Shown in pieces: positions 1 to 8,304 of a DNA stretch of 64,000 nt. The translations under genes were made by a program, and so were the position numbers. Positions within the stretch are counted from its first letter, which is position 1; each line of letters starts with the position of its first letter. The DNA lies in assembly GCA_028279275.1 (NCBI GenBank), contig JANQOB010000006.1, positions 124,001 through 188,000 on the forward strand, in the 5' to 3' direction. A model generated the notes under the pieces. The model was not told the DNA's origin. It saw nothing but the letters and a program-made list of their open reading frames with translations, and made no database searches. Source of the DNA: Gammaproteobacteria bacterium. Its GTDB lineage: Bacteria > Pseudomonadota > Gammaproteobacteria > UBA4575.

Positions 1-251
1 TTTTGAACGTAAACTCCACAACCTATACACTGTTCAGCTTTAGGTTGTTCTAGCTCACACTTTGGACAAATCATTAGATTTTCTGTTTTTTCAGAATCAT
101 CGTCATTATCCGCAGCAGCTTTCGCGGGTTGATTTACAGGCACTACTTTCTCAGCCTGCACTGCCGATTCTAACTTGTTGGTTTTTACCGGCTCTGTATC
201 CTCCAGAGACAAACCTTCAAGATTAAACTTATCAAAATCTGTTTTACTCAT
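1..251 (-). CDS. zinc-ribbon protein, N-terminal part (runs off window)
   Basis: Reading leftwards from an ATG at 251, the frame is open to the window edge and gives 83 codons. The first ~60 residues are polar and acidic with no clear fold. They are followed by a zinc ribbon: CPKC, then after ten residues CIGC, ending GVYVQ. The same ribbon, with nearly the same tail, occurs in the next gene upstream (256-1419), so the two are paralogous or share a module. The start lies 5 nt after that gene's stop, so they are probably co-transcribed. The C-terminal part, where a membrane domain would be expected by analogy with the neighbour, is outside the window. Function unknown. Confidence 0.7.
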   Translation of the reverse strand, partial: MSKTDFDKFNLEGLSLEDTEPVKTNKLESAVQAEKVVPVNQPAKAAADNDDDSEKTENLMICPKCELEQPKAEQCIGCGVYVQ

Positions 252-255
252 AATC

Positions 256-1419
256 CTAACCTTCCCCTATTCCCATTTTAAATGCAGTACCAATCCCTAA
301 AAAGAGAAATACAATTCCCAGTATTCCAAAATCTAAGAACATCAGTGAAGTTGTAGACATTGCTTCAACATTTTCTTGAAAGCTTCCTTCTAACCATTCC
401 TCAAAGCTGGGGTTTGTATCCGTAATTCTTTTTAAATGAGGCACAACGTATTCATTAAAATCTGCAATTTCTGCATCAGAAATGTTTTCAACATCATAAT
501 ATTCGGAGTATCCATGTTCACTCAGAAATGCAACCAACTCTTTTTTATCTTCAATACCATCACCAAACGCTTCTGCAGCTTTTAAATCTTGTTGATAATA
601 TTCTCTATAAATATCTTCTTCGCCTTCGATCGCAGCAGTGATGTCTTGAGCCCACGTTTCTTGAAAATGGGACATCGCCATATACTTACCACCAAATATA
701 GATAAAAGAGTAAAGATCGCACAAATTACTCCAGTTGCAACCCCTTGCGATTCAAACATAACGGCTACAATGCCCACGGCGGCTCCAATACCAATCGCAA
801 TAATGGCAAATTCATAACCAAACCAAACTGTAATATATTTCCAAAGCAGCGCGCCTATAATTGCAACTACAGCTGCGGCGGCAACTCCTTTAGCATTTAA
901 TGCTTTATCTTGTTTTGCACTAACATTTGTTGTAACACTTTGTATAGCCGAGGATTGAGGATCGTCTTTCTTTGAATCTTGTGGGGCATTGATGATAGTA
1001 GATGACCCGATGACCGAATCACTTGCCGATGGTGCCAATAACTTTTGAACGTAAACACCGCATCCAGCGCATTGATCTGCTTTTTGCTGACGTAAATTAC
1101 ATTTAGGACACGTCATTGTAGTGTCTTCTTTAACGGGATGCTTTTCTTCAATTGACAAAGTCATCCCATCATTCTTGACTTCAGATTTATGCTCTTTTAA
1201 GGCGACGACCATACCAATTTGCTCAAGGCGAGACTTTAGAGCTTTAGCTTTAGCGAGCTCCAAGTCTTTTTTGAGAATTTTTTGAACTCCCACATAAGAA
1301 CTGGCTTTCTCAGGTGTGGTTTTAAATAACTTTGCAAAGTTATTTTTAACGTCTTCAAGCCCAAAATCTTTTTGCAGCTGACCGGTACTAATTACCGTAT
1401 AAGTGGATGATTCGCTCAT
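256..1419 (-). CDS. zinc-ribbon membrane protein of unknown function
   Basis: 387 aa. Residues ~7-75 form a small alpha/beta module (ISTG near the start, then a helix with LAKLFK-like spacing and a KK.L.LAKA stretch). I have seen this module at the N-terminus of other proteobacterial membrane proteins without an assigned role. A zinc ribbon follows at ~104-126 (CPKC and CAGC, ending GVYVQK). After a Ser/Thr-rich linker there are hydrophobic helices near 177-200, 203-222, 225-245 and 360-382, with a soluble acidic loop between the last two. This looks like a cytoplasmic sensor module plus an inner-membrane domain. It sits directly upstream of a gene with the same ribbon. The 5' leader contains a short inverted repeat (1428-1449). 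Function not recognised. Confidence 0.75.
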   Translation of the reverse strand: MSESSTYTVISTGQLQKDFGLEDVKNNFAKLFKTTPEKASSYVGVQKILKKDLELAKAKALKSRLEQIGMVVALKEHKSEVKNDGMTLSIEEKHPVKEDTTMTCPKCNLRQQKADQCAGCGVYVQKLLAPSASDSVIGSSTIINAPQDSKKDDPQSSAIQSVTTNVSAKQDKALNAKGVAAAAVVAIIGALLWKYITVWFGYEFAIIAIGIGAAVGIVAVMFESQGVATGVICAIFTLLSIFGGKYMAMSHFQETWAQDITAAIEGEEDIYREYYQQDLKAAEAFGDGIEDKKELVAFLSEHGYSEYYDVENISDAEIADFNEYVVPHLKRITDTNPSFEEWLEGSFQENVEAMSTTSLMFLDFGILGIVFLFLGIGTAFKMGIGEG

Positions 1420-1514
1420 AATGGCTTAATCTAAATCTTTGATTAGATTGTATTAATCTGAGCGAAAACACCTAGTCGTATAACGACAAAAGGCATTATG
1501 ACTGGCATCATTGA

Positions 1515-1563
1515 CCTAGAAAACTGTTGAAACAGCTAAAGCTATAATGACTGATTTTCTAGG
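1515..1563. repeat. inverted repeat in the 1420-1689 intergenic gap
   Basis: Perfect 9-bp arms, CCTAGAAAA at 1515-1523 and TTTTCTAGG at 1555-1563, enclose 31 bases that contain a smaller hairpin (CTGTT-GA-AACAG). A second short hairpin (AATCTAA and TTAGATT arms, 1428-1449) sits just before the start codon of the gene ending at 256. The structure could be a leader-RNA element of that gene or a terminator for the gene at 1690-2460. No T-run follows on the minus strand, which argues against a simple terminator. The rest of the 270-bp gap shows nothing recognisable. Confidence 0.4.
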
Positions 1564-1689
1564 AATTTAGTCAGGCAATATCATTCAGAACTTGCCCATT
1601 GGAGTATATTGATTAATGTGCAGTAAAATTCAGTCTTACGCCTAATTGAATGCGAAAGTTATTTACAAAACACTGATTCATTTTGAAAG

Positions 1690-2460
1690 TTAAAATAATT
1701 TTTTAAGCTTATCTCCCGCTCCACCAATATCTTTAAGCTTATCTAAAGCCTTATCATCTACGTTTAAATTTTCTTTACCTAGCTGCTTTAACATTTCTTC
1801 ATTCATCAATGACCGCAAATCAAGCTTACTAGCAGCAGAACCTATTTGGTTTGTAAGCACTGCAATTACTTTCTTTGCAACTTCGCCAGGTGTTGCGCCA
1901 CCGGACTCTTTGCCAATATCGCGCAGATGAATCGCCGGAAGTGGCGTGGACAATGTTTTACCTTTGACCATATCCGATGACACTTCCACTTCACCATTTT
2001 TAATAATTAAATTCTCAATAATCAATTTTGGTCCACTACTTTCATCACTACCAGAGCCCCCTGCTGTATATGCTTCAACATTCTTTTTAACTGCATCAAC
2101 ATTACTACCATTTTTACTAAGTTCATAAACGATAGATGGACCATCCAATAGTATTTGTTCGATAACGATTAACTCAGTGGTTGTCCTTTCCAAACTAAGT
2201 TGCACACTGGTGTTATCCATTTGGAACAAACGCTTATTCGAAAACCCTTTGGGGTTTGCAACGCTTAAATTAGAAATCGAACCCAAACCATCCGAAAGTC
2301 CAATTTTAACTCCTCCCACACCGACACTGGTTTGGGTAACTTCTGAGCCATACTTTTCAATTGCTGCTTTAACAATGTTGTCTAGGTTGCCTAATAGATA
2401 ATAGGCGCCTACAGCTATAACAACTGTAAGAACTAATATGCCGATGAGTAATTTTTTCAT
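1690..2460 (-). CDS. AsmA-like (DUF748-type) envelope protein
   Basis: 256 aa with an N-terminal signal anchor (KKLLIGILVLTVVIAVGAYYLL). The body has beta-strand patterns typical of AsmA/DUF748 proteins: a G-V-V-K-I-G-like segment, then ISNLSVANPKGF, then paired LIIENLIIKNGEVEV strands near residue 150. It ends in a helical Lys-rich tail. AsmA-like proteins line the periplasm and contribute to lipid handling or outer-membrane homeostasis. This short form has only one copy of the unit. It is followed at 7 nt by nothing on the same strand downstream but is preceded closely by the thioesterase gene (7-nt gap), so it is the last gene of a fadE-thioesterase-AsmA-like unit. Family call is from pattern recognition; the specific role is unknown. 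Confidence 0.6.
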   Translation of the reverse strand: MKKLLIGILVLTVVIAVGAYYLLGNLDNIVKAAIEKYGSEVTQTSVGVGGVKIGLSDGLGSISNLSVANPKGFSNKRLFQMDNTSVQLSLERTTTELIVIEQILLDGPSIVYELSKNGSNVDAVKKNVEAYTAGGSGSDESSGPKLIIENLIIKNGEVEVSSDMVKGKTLSTPLPAIHLRDIGKESGGATPGEVAKKVIAVLTNQIGSAASKLDLRSLMNEEMLKQLGKENLNVDDKALDKLKDIGGAGDKLKKLF

Positions 2461-2467
2461 AATATTT

Positions 2468-2929
2468 TTACGTTTTCATATAACCTTGAGGGCGAATTGC
2501 TACGGTACATTCCACTTGTGCACAAAGTGTTCCATCATTTAAATAGTATGCATAAGTAAAGGTGGGTGTGCTACGATTTTTTTCATTTAATTCTTTTTTA
2601 ATAACAGGCTCTAACTCAGGTGGGAAATCAAAGTGAAGCTCAAGATCTGTTGTTCCAGCACGTAAAAAATCTATGCTTAACTTACGTGTCCATGCCGCAT
2701 AGCCTGGAAATTGCTTTCCACAGGATAGGGCTGCGACGGGATCTGCAAGAGATGCCATAAAACCGCCAAACATTGTACCCTGATGGTTAGTAGCGGCTTT
2801 AGAAAGAGGCAGCAATAGTTTTATCGAGCGCCAGTCCGGCGAAAGTTCTAAAATCTGCACTTGCATCATTTTAAAAGGCTCGAAACTTTCAAGCCTTTTA
2901 ATTGCACCGCCTAATTCGGCATCGGACAT
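2468..2929 (-). CDS. hotdog-fold thioesterase (DUF4442/PaaI-like)
   Basis: 153 aa. The pattern NHQGTMFGGFMASLADPVA near residues 48-65 is the signature helix region of DUF4442/YiiD-C and PaaI-like hotdog thioesterases. It is followed by strands ending in CAQVECTVAIRP. Such enzymes hydrolyse acyl-CoA or acyl-ACP thioesters. The gene starts 11 nt after fadE stops and runs the same way, so co-expression with beta-oxidation is likely, and an acyl-CoA substrate is a reasonable inference. Substrate length cannot be read from the sequence. Confidence 0.75.
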   Translation of the reverse strand: MSDAELGGAIKRLESFEPFKMMQVQILELSPDWRSIKLLLPLSKAATNHQGTMFGGFMASLADPVAALSCGKQFPGYAAWTRKLSIDFLRAGTTDLELHFDFPPELEPVIKKELNEKNRSTPTFTYAYYLNDGTLCAQVECTVAIRPQGYMKT

Positions 2930-2940
2930 TTAATTTATCT

Positions 2941-5391
2941 CTATGCTGCTTTTTTAGTTGCTTTCCTCTTAGACACCGCTTTTTTAGGTGGGAAGTCATC
3001 CACCATAATCGCCTCGCGTGTAGCATCATGCGCGACTTCTACGAGTTTAGCCTCTTCTTTGGTAATTACACCCTGTGATACGGCATCTTCCAACCAATTT
3101 GAAGGCCTACCAAGTTCAGGTGGAGCTATACTTGCTTTCTTGAGTTTCTTTTCAGCTTCATAAGCTGCAACCACAGCCTGAAAAGCATATTGCACACATC
3201 CAATAGGATCATTGGGGTCTGTGGTTTTGTAAACTCCATCCGTTAACCGATCTCTTGCTTCAGAAGGCATAATTAAACGCTTCGCAACTTCATGACCAAC
3301 ACGGTCATTTGGATAGCGCAAACTCTTACCGGTTGGGAATACAATCAGTCGTAAAATTTGCCCAACAATTACCGATGGGAAATTACGTAAAATTTCATCG
3401 AGCGCGTCTTGAACATTGTACAAGCAATACTTTGTGCTCCATTCAACAAAGGGTAAGTCCTCTGCTGGGCGGCCTGTATCTTCGAAACGTTTTAGAACTG
3501 CTGAGCTGAGATACATATAACTAAGTGCATCAGCAAAACGCCCTGAAAGTTTTTCTTTACGTTTTAAACCACCACCTAAAAACAACATTGCAAAGTCAGA
3601 AACAAACGAATAACTAGCACTCATTCTAGCTAAGCGCTTAAAGTAACCGCGTGTAGGCCCATCGATTGGGCTAAGTGCGAGACGACTTCGTGTAAGCCCA
3701 TATAAAAACGAACGCGCACCATTACACACCGCATATCCAAGATGTTTAAATAATGCCTGATCAAAGCGCTGTAAACCTTCTTCTTTATTTTCAAGTGAAG
3801 CTGCCGTGACCTCTTCGATTAAATATGGGTGACAGCGCATCGCACCTTGACCAAATATAATCAAACTTCTGGTTAATATATTTGCACCTTCAACAGTAAT
3901 ACTGATAGGTATGGACTGATAAGCACGGGCTAAATAGTTACTTGGGCCAATACAAATTCCACGACCACCATGCACATCCATTGCATCATTAATGACTTGA
4001 CGCATGCCTTCAGTATTATGGTATTTAAGTATGGCTGTTACTACAGATGGTTTTTCTCCATGGTCAATGGCTGACGCGGTCAATCTGCGACCGGCTTCCA
4101 TCATATAAGTGAGTCCACCTATTCGTGTCAGCGCTTCCTCCACACCTTCGAATCTGCCAATCGGTACATTAAATTGCTTGCGGATAGCGGCATAAGCACC
4201 TGTCATATAGCTGGCAAACTTGCCTGCTCCCGTGCCTAATGCAGGTAAAGAGATTCCACGGCCTACGGACAAACATTCAACCAACATGCGCCAGCCTTTT
4301 CCTATTTGGTCTTGTCCTCCAATAATCCAATCCATTGGAATGAAAACGTCTTTTCCCCAATTCGGTCCATTTTGGAAAGCAGAGTTAAGGGGATTGTGTC
4401 GATTTCCTATACTTACTCCAGGGGTCGTTGTTGGTATCAGTGCGCAAGTAATTCCCAAATCCTCTTCTCCACCTAACAAGCCGTCCGGATCATAGGCTTT
4501 AAAAGCTAGACCTAATACTGTCGCGATAGGTCCTAAGGTTATGTAACGTTTTTCCCAATTTAATCGCAAACCTAATACTTCTTTACCTTCATGTTTGCCC
4601 ATACAGACAATTCCAGTGTCCGGAATTGCTCCTGCATCTGAACCTGCGTTAGGTCCCGTCAATGCAAAACATGGAATCTCTTCTCCAACCGCTAACCGTG
4701 GCAAGTAATAATTTTTTTGCTCTTCCGTTCCATAATGTAAAAGTAGCTCAGCCGGACCGAGCGAGTTAGGAACCATAACTGAAACACCTGCCGTACCACT
4801 TCGAGTAGAAATCTTCATTACAACAGATGAATGTGCAATCGCAGAAAACTCCAAACCACCATATTTTTTCGGAATAATCATGCCAAGAAATTTATTCTTC
4901 TTGATAAATTCCCAAGTCTCAGGTGAGAGGTCGTTTAAATCATTGGTGACTTTCCAATCGTCAATCATGCGGCAAAGTTCATCTGTAGTACCATCTAAGA
5001 ACTCTTGCTCTTCAGCAGACAGTTCAGAAACATTGTGATTAAGAAGTTGACCCCAATCAGGTTGTCCACGAAATAGCTCTGCTTCCCACCACGCGGTACC
5101 GGCTTCAATCGCATCACGTTCAGTTTGTGACATCGGAGGTAGAATCTTCTTTACATACGACAGCATGGGTTTACTAAGTACAGAGATACGCAAGTCATCG
5201 ATATTCATTAATGCGATGGGTATGAATAAAAGCCAAAGAATCCACGCCGCAATACCGCCGAGATAAGGTGTAAAAGTAAGAACTAAAAGTGCTCCACCAA
5301 TAACTGCTGTCCAGACTGCAAAGGACCATTTCGCTTTAGCCAGGCCGTAAACCAGAGCACCAATTGCTACCAACCAAACTAAAAGTGTCAT
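2941..5391 (-). CDS. fadE: FadE-type acyl-CoA dehydrogenase
   Basis: 816 aa, the size of E. coli FadE (about 814). Two hydrophobic segments at the N-terminus (~1-50) anchor it to the inner membrane. Then come the acyl-CoA dehydrogenase N-terminal, middle and C-terminal domains (motifs ALTGPNAGSDAG near 240 and DVHGGRGICIGPSNYLAR near 475) and the long C-terminal extension (DUF1974) typical of FadE. A Lys-rich tail ends the protein. It catalyses the first, FAD-dependent step of fatty acid beta-oxidation. A strong ribosome site (GGAGG, 8 nt before the ATG) fixes the start. The thioesterase and AsmA-like genes follow downstream. With fadBA at the other end of the window the pathway is nearly complete. 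Confidence 0.95.
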   Translation of the reverse strand: MTLLVWLVAIGALVYGLAKAKWSFAVWTAVIGGALLVLTFTPYLGGIAAWILWLLFIPIALMNIDDLRISVLSKPMLSYVKKILPPMSQTERDAIEAGTAWWEAELFRGQPDWGQLLNHNVSELSAEEQEFLDGTTDELCRMIDDWKVTNDLNDLSPETWEFIKKNKFLGMIIPKKYGGLEFSAIAHSSVVMKISTRSGTAGVSVMVPNSLGPAELLLHYGTEEQKNYYLPRLAVGEEIPCFALTGPNAGSDAGAIPDTGIVCMGKHEGKEVLGLRLNWEKRYITLGPIATVLGLAFKAYDPDGLLGGEEDLGITCALIPTTTPGVSIGNRHNPLNSAFQNGPNWGKDVFIPMDWIIGGQDQIGKGWRMLVECLSVGRGISLPALGTGAGKFASYMTGAYAAIRKQFNVPIGRFEGVEEALTRIGGLTYMMEAGRRLTASAIDHGEKPSVVTAILKYHNTEGMRQVINDAMDVHGGRGICIGPSNYLARAYQSIPISITVEGANILTRSLIIFGQGAMRCHPYLIEEVTAASLENKEEGLQRFDQALFKHLGYAVCNGARSFLYGLTRSRLALSPIDGPTRGYFKRLARMSASYSFVSDFAMLFLGGGLKRKEKLSGRFADALSYMYLSSAVLKRFEDTGRPAEDLPFVEWSTKYCLYNVQDALDEILRNFPSVIVGQILRLIVFPTGKSLRYPNDRVGHEVAKRLIMPSEARDRLTDGVYKTTDPNDPIGCVQYAFQAVVAAYEAEKKLKKASIAPPELGRPSNWLEDAVSQGVITKEEAKLVEVAHDATREAIMVDDFPPKKAVSKRKATKKAA

Positions 5392-5618
5392 GCTAATAAC
5401 CTCCGTTAAATGGGGCTGTATATCTATTATTATTAATATTGTACTGCAATAGACCGGTATCTCGTGGTTTAGCGTGTAGTACGAGCATACCTATATGAAC
5501 GTATCGGAATCTTTATTTAACCGTAATCCGATAAATTTATATGAATTAGAGAATTTAAATTAGAATAGAGTCGTAACTTATTAATAAAAAAGTAATTTAT
5601 AGATTTATTGCTATTTTA

Positions 5619-6299
5619 TTACTCTATTATATATGTATAGGCCATCCACTGACCTGAGCGATCTATCTCAACCGTGACTTCGGGTACATCTGTCAGCTCC
5701 TGGACCGTTTGCATGAATAGTTCTGATTGTGATGCAGATACGCCATTTACAGATTTAATCACATCCCCATTATGCAGGCCTAACGATGCGGCCTTTGTGC
5801 CTGGCTGAATCTTGGATAAGGTAAAACCCACTACTTGCTCCCCCTCTATCAGTGGTAAGAAACCTATTTCTGAAACCAAGCGTTGTTTTTCGCTTACATA
5901 GTCAGTCACTTCATTTTTCGAAAGTACAACGGTTGCTTTTTGCATTTGAGATTCTTCATATTCTGCTTGTAATAATAGATCTCCCACACTACTTCGAAGC
6001 TGCAAGTCATAGTCTTTACCTTTACAACGAAGTTTTGCTGAATCATGCAAAACATCCATCAAATCACATCCTTGGATATCATCACCTAGTTGAACCAACA
6101 ACTCATCACCATTTTCCTCGACAAACATGGCATGCGCATTAGTAGCATCCACAAATGTCCCGCTTAGCACCCAATTAGGTTGATCAGCATTAACTACAGG
6201 AATGAACAAAACTAATATGACTAGCTTTAAATATGCTAGCCATATAGGTTTACGTAGGATAGAAGTCAATTGGATAATTGAAATTGAAAGGTGGAACAT
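5619..6299 (-). CDS. GspC-like periplasmic PDZ protein
   Basis: 226 aa. After a signal anchor (~16-40, ending VVNADQ) comes a small beta domain (~45-105: WVLSGTFVDATNAHAMF, then DDIQGCDLMDV) resembling the HR domain of type II secretion GspC. The C-terminal PDZ domain (~145-226) has the diagnostic LGLHNGDVIKSVNG. The start is set by GGAG 6 nt before an ATG at 6299; a TTG four codons upstream is less likely. It overlaps the end of the TonB-like gene by 50 nt, which implies translational coupling and places it as the last gene of the ExbB/ExbD/TPR cluster. GspC links an inner-membrane platform to an outer-membrane partner; a similar bridging role here is inference. No other type II secretion gene is nearby. 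Confidence 0.7.
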   Translation of the reverse strand: MFHLSISIIQLTSILRKPIWLAYLKLVILVLFIPVVNADQPNWVLSGTFVDATNAHAMFVEENGDELLVQLGDDIQGCDLMDVLHDSAKLRCKGKDYDLQLRSSVGDLLLQAEYEESQMQKATVVLSKNEVTDYVSEKQRLVSEIGFLPLIEGEQVVGFTLSKIQPGTKAASLGLHNGDVIKSVNGVSASQSELFMQTVQELTDVPEVTVEIDRSGQWMAYTYIIE

Positions 6300-7233
6300 C
6301 TTCTGCTCCAAAATTTATCAGTTTCACACGTTGAAGAATTTTGTTTTCGAGTTGTGCGTTACCTAATTGACTGGAAATAATACTTGCACTAGTAACTTTA
6401 CCGGAGGGAGCAATCGTTATATTTAGGACTACCTTTCCTTGTAAAGAAGCGTCTTTGCGTAATTCACGATTATATAAAGTAAATAATCCACTCTTGTTAC
6501 GGTCAAACATGATTTGAATTTTTTCTAAATCACGCGTCTTTCCGTAACCCGCTCCATCACCCGTACCAGAACCATCACCACCACCTGAGCCAGTACCGCT
6601 GCCGCCAATTCCTGAACCACCTACGGAACCTGCAGCACGCCCACCCAAACCATTACCGCCGGTGCTTGTGCTTAAATTCGCTGTGTTTATTCCGCCACTA
6701 GACTTTCCGTAATTTTTGGTAACTAAAGATCGTTTTGTTGTCTGTCCAGTTGTACCACTTGTATTAAGAGAACGTTCACCTAACGCAGCAGAGGAAGAGG
6801 TTTTTTTAATGTCAGATAGATCATCCTTCATGGCTAACAAACCCGAGCTTGCAGCTATTTCTTTCGCCGACTTTTTAGGTACAGGTGCTTTTTTAGGCTT
6901 TGTAGCCGTTTTAATAGGTTCTTTTTTAGGTTGTGGCTTTGGTTTAACCTGTTTAGGTTTAGGCTTAGGTTTCACCTTTCTCTCAACCGGCACCACTTTA
7001 GGCGGAGGCGGCGGAGGAACTTCAACTTTTGGTATAAGTTTCACCAGACGTTCGGGTTCTTGTTTTTCAACCTCTTCTGGTTCTGGTAGCGGCAGAATAG
7101 CAAATAAAAATATTAAGAATAAAACTGCGACTACAGACCAACGTAATAATTTATTAAAACTAGCTTGTTGATCTGGATGAATTGACCAGGGCAAGTCATG
7201 TGGGAAATACGAATTTTGTATTACTGCAGCCAT
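6250..7233 (-). CDS. TonB-like energy transducer with AgmX/PglI-type C-terminal domain
   Basis: 327 aa. Cytoplasmic N-terminus (~1-29), one transmembrane helix (~30-50), a Pro/Lys-rich periplasm-spanning stretch (~55-120, with PPPPPP and repeated KPKPKP), a Gly/Ser-rich linker (~185-232) and a folded C-terminal domain (~233-327). The last domain has LYNRELRKDASLQGKVV, then APSGKV and a final strand, the pattern of the AgmX/PglI family rather than classical TonB. AgmX/GltJ in Myxococcus belongs to the gliding machinery driven by a TolQ/TolR-type motor. It lies 7 nt downstream of an ExbD gene and overlaps the PDZ gene. Inferred role: transmits proton-motive energy from the ExbB/ExbD motor across the periplasm. 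Confidence 0.85.
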   Translation of the reverse strand: MAAVIQNSYFPHDLPWSIHPDQQASFNKLLRWSVVAVLFLIFLFAILPLPEPEEVEKQEPERLVKLIPKVEVPPPPPPKVVPVERKVKPKPKPKQVKPKPQPKKEPIKTATKPKKAPVPKKSAKEIAASSGLLAMKDDLSDIKKTSSSAALGERSLNTSGTTGQTTKRSLVTKNYGKSSGGINTANLSTSTGGNGLGGRAAGSVGGSGIGGSGTGSGGGDGSGTGDGAGYGKTRDLEKIQIMFDRNKSGLFTLYNRELRKDASLQGKVVLNITIAPSGKVTSASIISSQLGNAQLENKILQRVKLINFGAEDVPPFNFNYPIDFYPT

Positions 7234-7240
7234 ATTAGTA

Positions 7241-7741
7241 TCAAGACTCTAGTTGTGTTTCTTTTTGTATTACAGATAATGAAATTTTTGAAAATCCTGC
7301 ATAATTTGCACATAAACGCATTACACGATCCAATACTTTATATGGCACTTCTTTATCACCCATTATTGTGACTTCTCTTTCCGGATCTTCTTCTGATACT
7401 GGTTCCACTTCATCTGCAAGTTGTTTTAATTTTTCAACAAACAGTGAAACTTCAATAGAGTCTTCTTTCATTACTTCTTCGATTGTGATTACCTCTTCAC
7501 CTTGTAGCCTTACCGTATCTTTACCCAGCATCACAACCACAGATTCCTGTGGTGTAACCTCAGAGATCGACTCTGGCATTTCAATGCCTTTAGGATTAGG
7601 TAATGGTGTGATCTCATTCGTGTTAACCAATAAGAAAAACACCAATATTGTGAAAATATCCATCAACGAAACAACATTGAAAGGCGGTTGCTTATTACGA
7701 CTATGTTGTCGTTCCATTCGTTTTAGTCTGCGATCATTCAC
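7241..7741 (-). CDS. exbD: ExbD/TolR family protein, channel Asp present
   Basis: 166 aa. One transmembrane helix (~24-44) with the proton-relay Asp at residue 28 (SLMDIFTILVFFLLV), and a periplasmic domain. This domain carries an acidic insertion around residues 75-120 and ends in the usual RVMRLCANYAGFSKISL-type helix and strand. The start is GTG with AGGA 8 nt upstream; an ATG eight codons further in would cut into the basic N-terminus. It lies between a second exbD gene and the TonB-like gene, all on one strand with gaps of 33 and 7 nt. It probably forms a heteromeric stator or rotor with the other ExbD, and because it keeps the Asp it should be the protonatable partner. Confidence 0.88.
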   Translation of the reverse strand: MNDRRLKRMERQHSRNKQPPFNVVSLMDIFTILVFFLLVNTNEITPLPNPKGIEMPESISEVTPQESVVVMLGKDTVRLQGEEVITIEEVMKEDSIEVSLFVEKLKQLADEVEPVSEEDPEREVTIMGDKEVPYKVLDRVMRLCANYAGFSKISLSVIQKETQLES

Positions 7742-7774
7742 TATTTTTTTCCTATTTAATTCCTTAGATATCCG

Positions 7775-8275
7775 TTAGACAGGAGCATCGCCTAATGATA
7801 TGTCGGGAAATAATTCAGCACGTGTGAAATTACCCTGTTCATCTTCAATATCAATCGCTCTTACCGCATCCATAACCAGAACTAAACTCTCATAACCTAT
7901 ATCAGGTTCAAGTAGAATTGATGCAGCTACATTATCGGGAAATTTACTTTTAAGAGATTGCAAAGTTTGTGAAAGTAATTCGACATCATAACTTTCATCT
8001 TTCTTCTCTATCATATATCTTCGAAAACTTCCGTTCTTATCTTGAACAATTAAATAGTCTTCTTTCACGATAACTTCTAATACCAATTCTCTTTTATTTG
8101 GTTTAACTTCATTAGATGCCGAAGGTAAATGCACTTCTAAAATTGTAATCTTAGCGAACACTAGCATGATGAGTAGAAAAGGAACCAAAATCACCATCAA
8201 ATTCATGAATGGCGTTACACTTAGTTCCGCTTCATTCTTCGCGAAGCGTTTTTTCCAACGTTTTCTATTACGCAT
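7775..8275 (-). CDS. exbD: ExbD/TolR family protein, channel Asp replaced by Asn
   Basis: 166 aa. Basic N-terminus, one transmembrane helix (~20-40) and a periplasmic domain with the usual ExbD end (VLVMDAVRAIDIEDEQG). In E. coli ExbD and TolR the helix begins TPFID or VPLLD, and that Asp is essential. Here the equivalent is TPFMNLMVILVPF, with Asn at residue 25. The neighbour ExbD retains Asp. From memory, the Asn form recurs in ExbD proteins of similar clusters, so it is probably a subfamily trait and not damage. AGGAA 6 nt before the ATG supports the start. It lies 29 nt downstream of the ExbB gene. Confidence 0.88.
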   Translation of the reverse strand: MRNRKRWKKRFAKNEAELSVTPFMNLMVILVPFLLIMLVFAKITILEVHLPSASNEVKPNKRELVLEVIVKEDYLIVQDKNGSFRRYMIEKKDESYDVELLSQTLQSLKSKFPDNVAASILLEPDIGYESLVLVMDAVRAIDIEDEQGNFTRAELFPDISLGDAPV

Positions 8276-8304
8276 GCCAGGTTCCTTTGATTCTATGCAA
8301 ATGG

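Noticed and set aside
5392..5618. FadR or PsrA operator upstream of fadE
   Set aside because: No convincing match to either palindrome by eye; only AT-rich sequence and a strong ribosome site are visible.
6716..7171. 151-codon plus-strand ORF inside the TonB-like gene
   Set aside because: It is a mirror of the Pro/Lys/Gly-rich repeats on the other strand; low-complexity composition keeps the antisense frame open.
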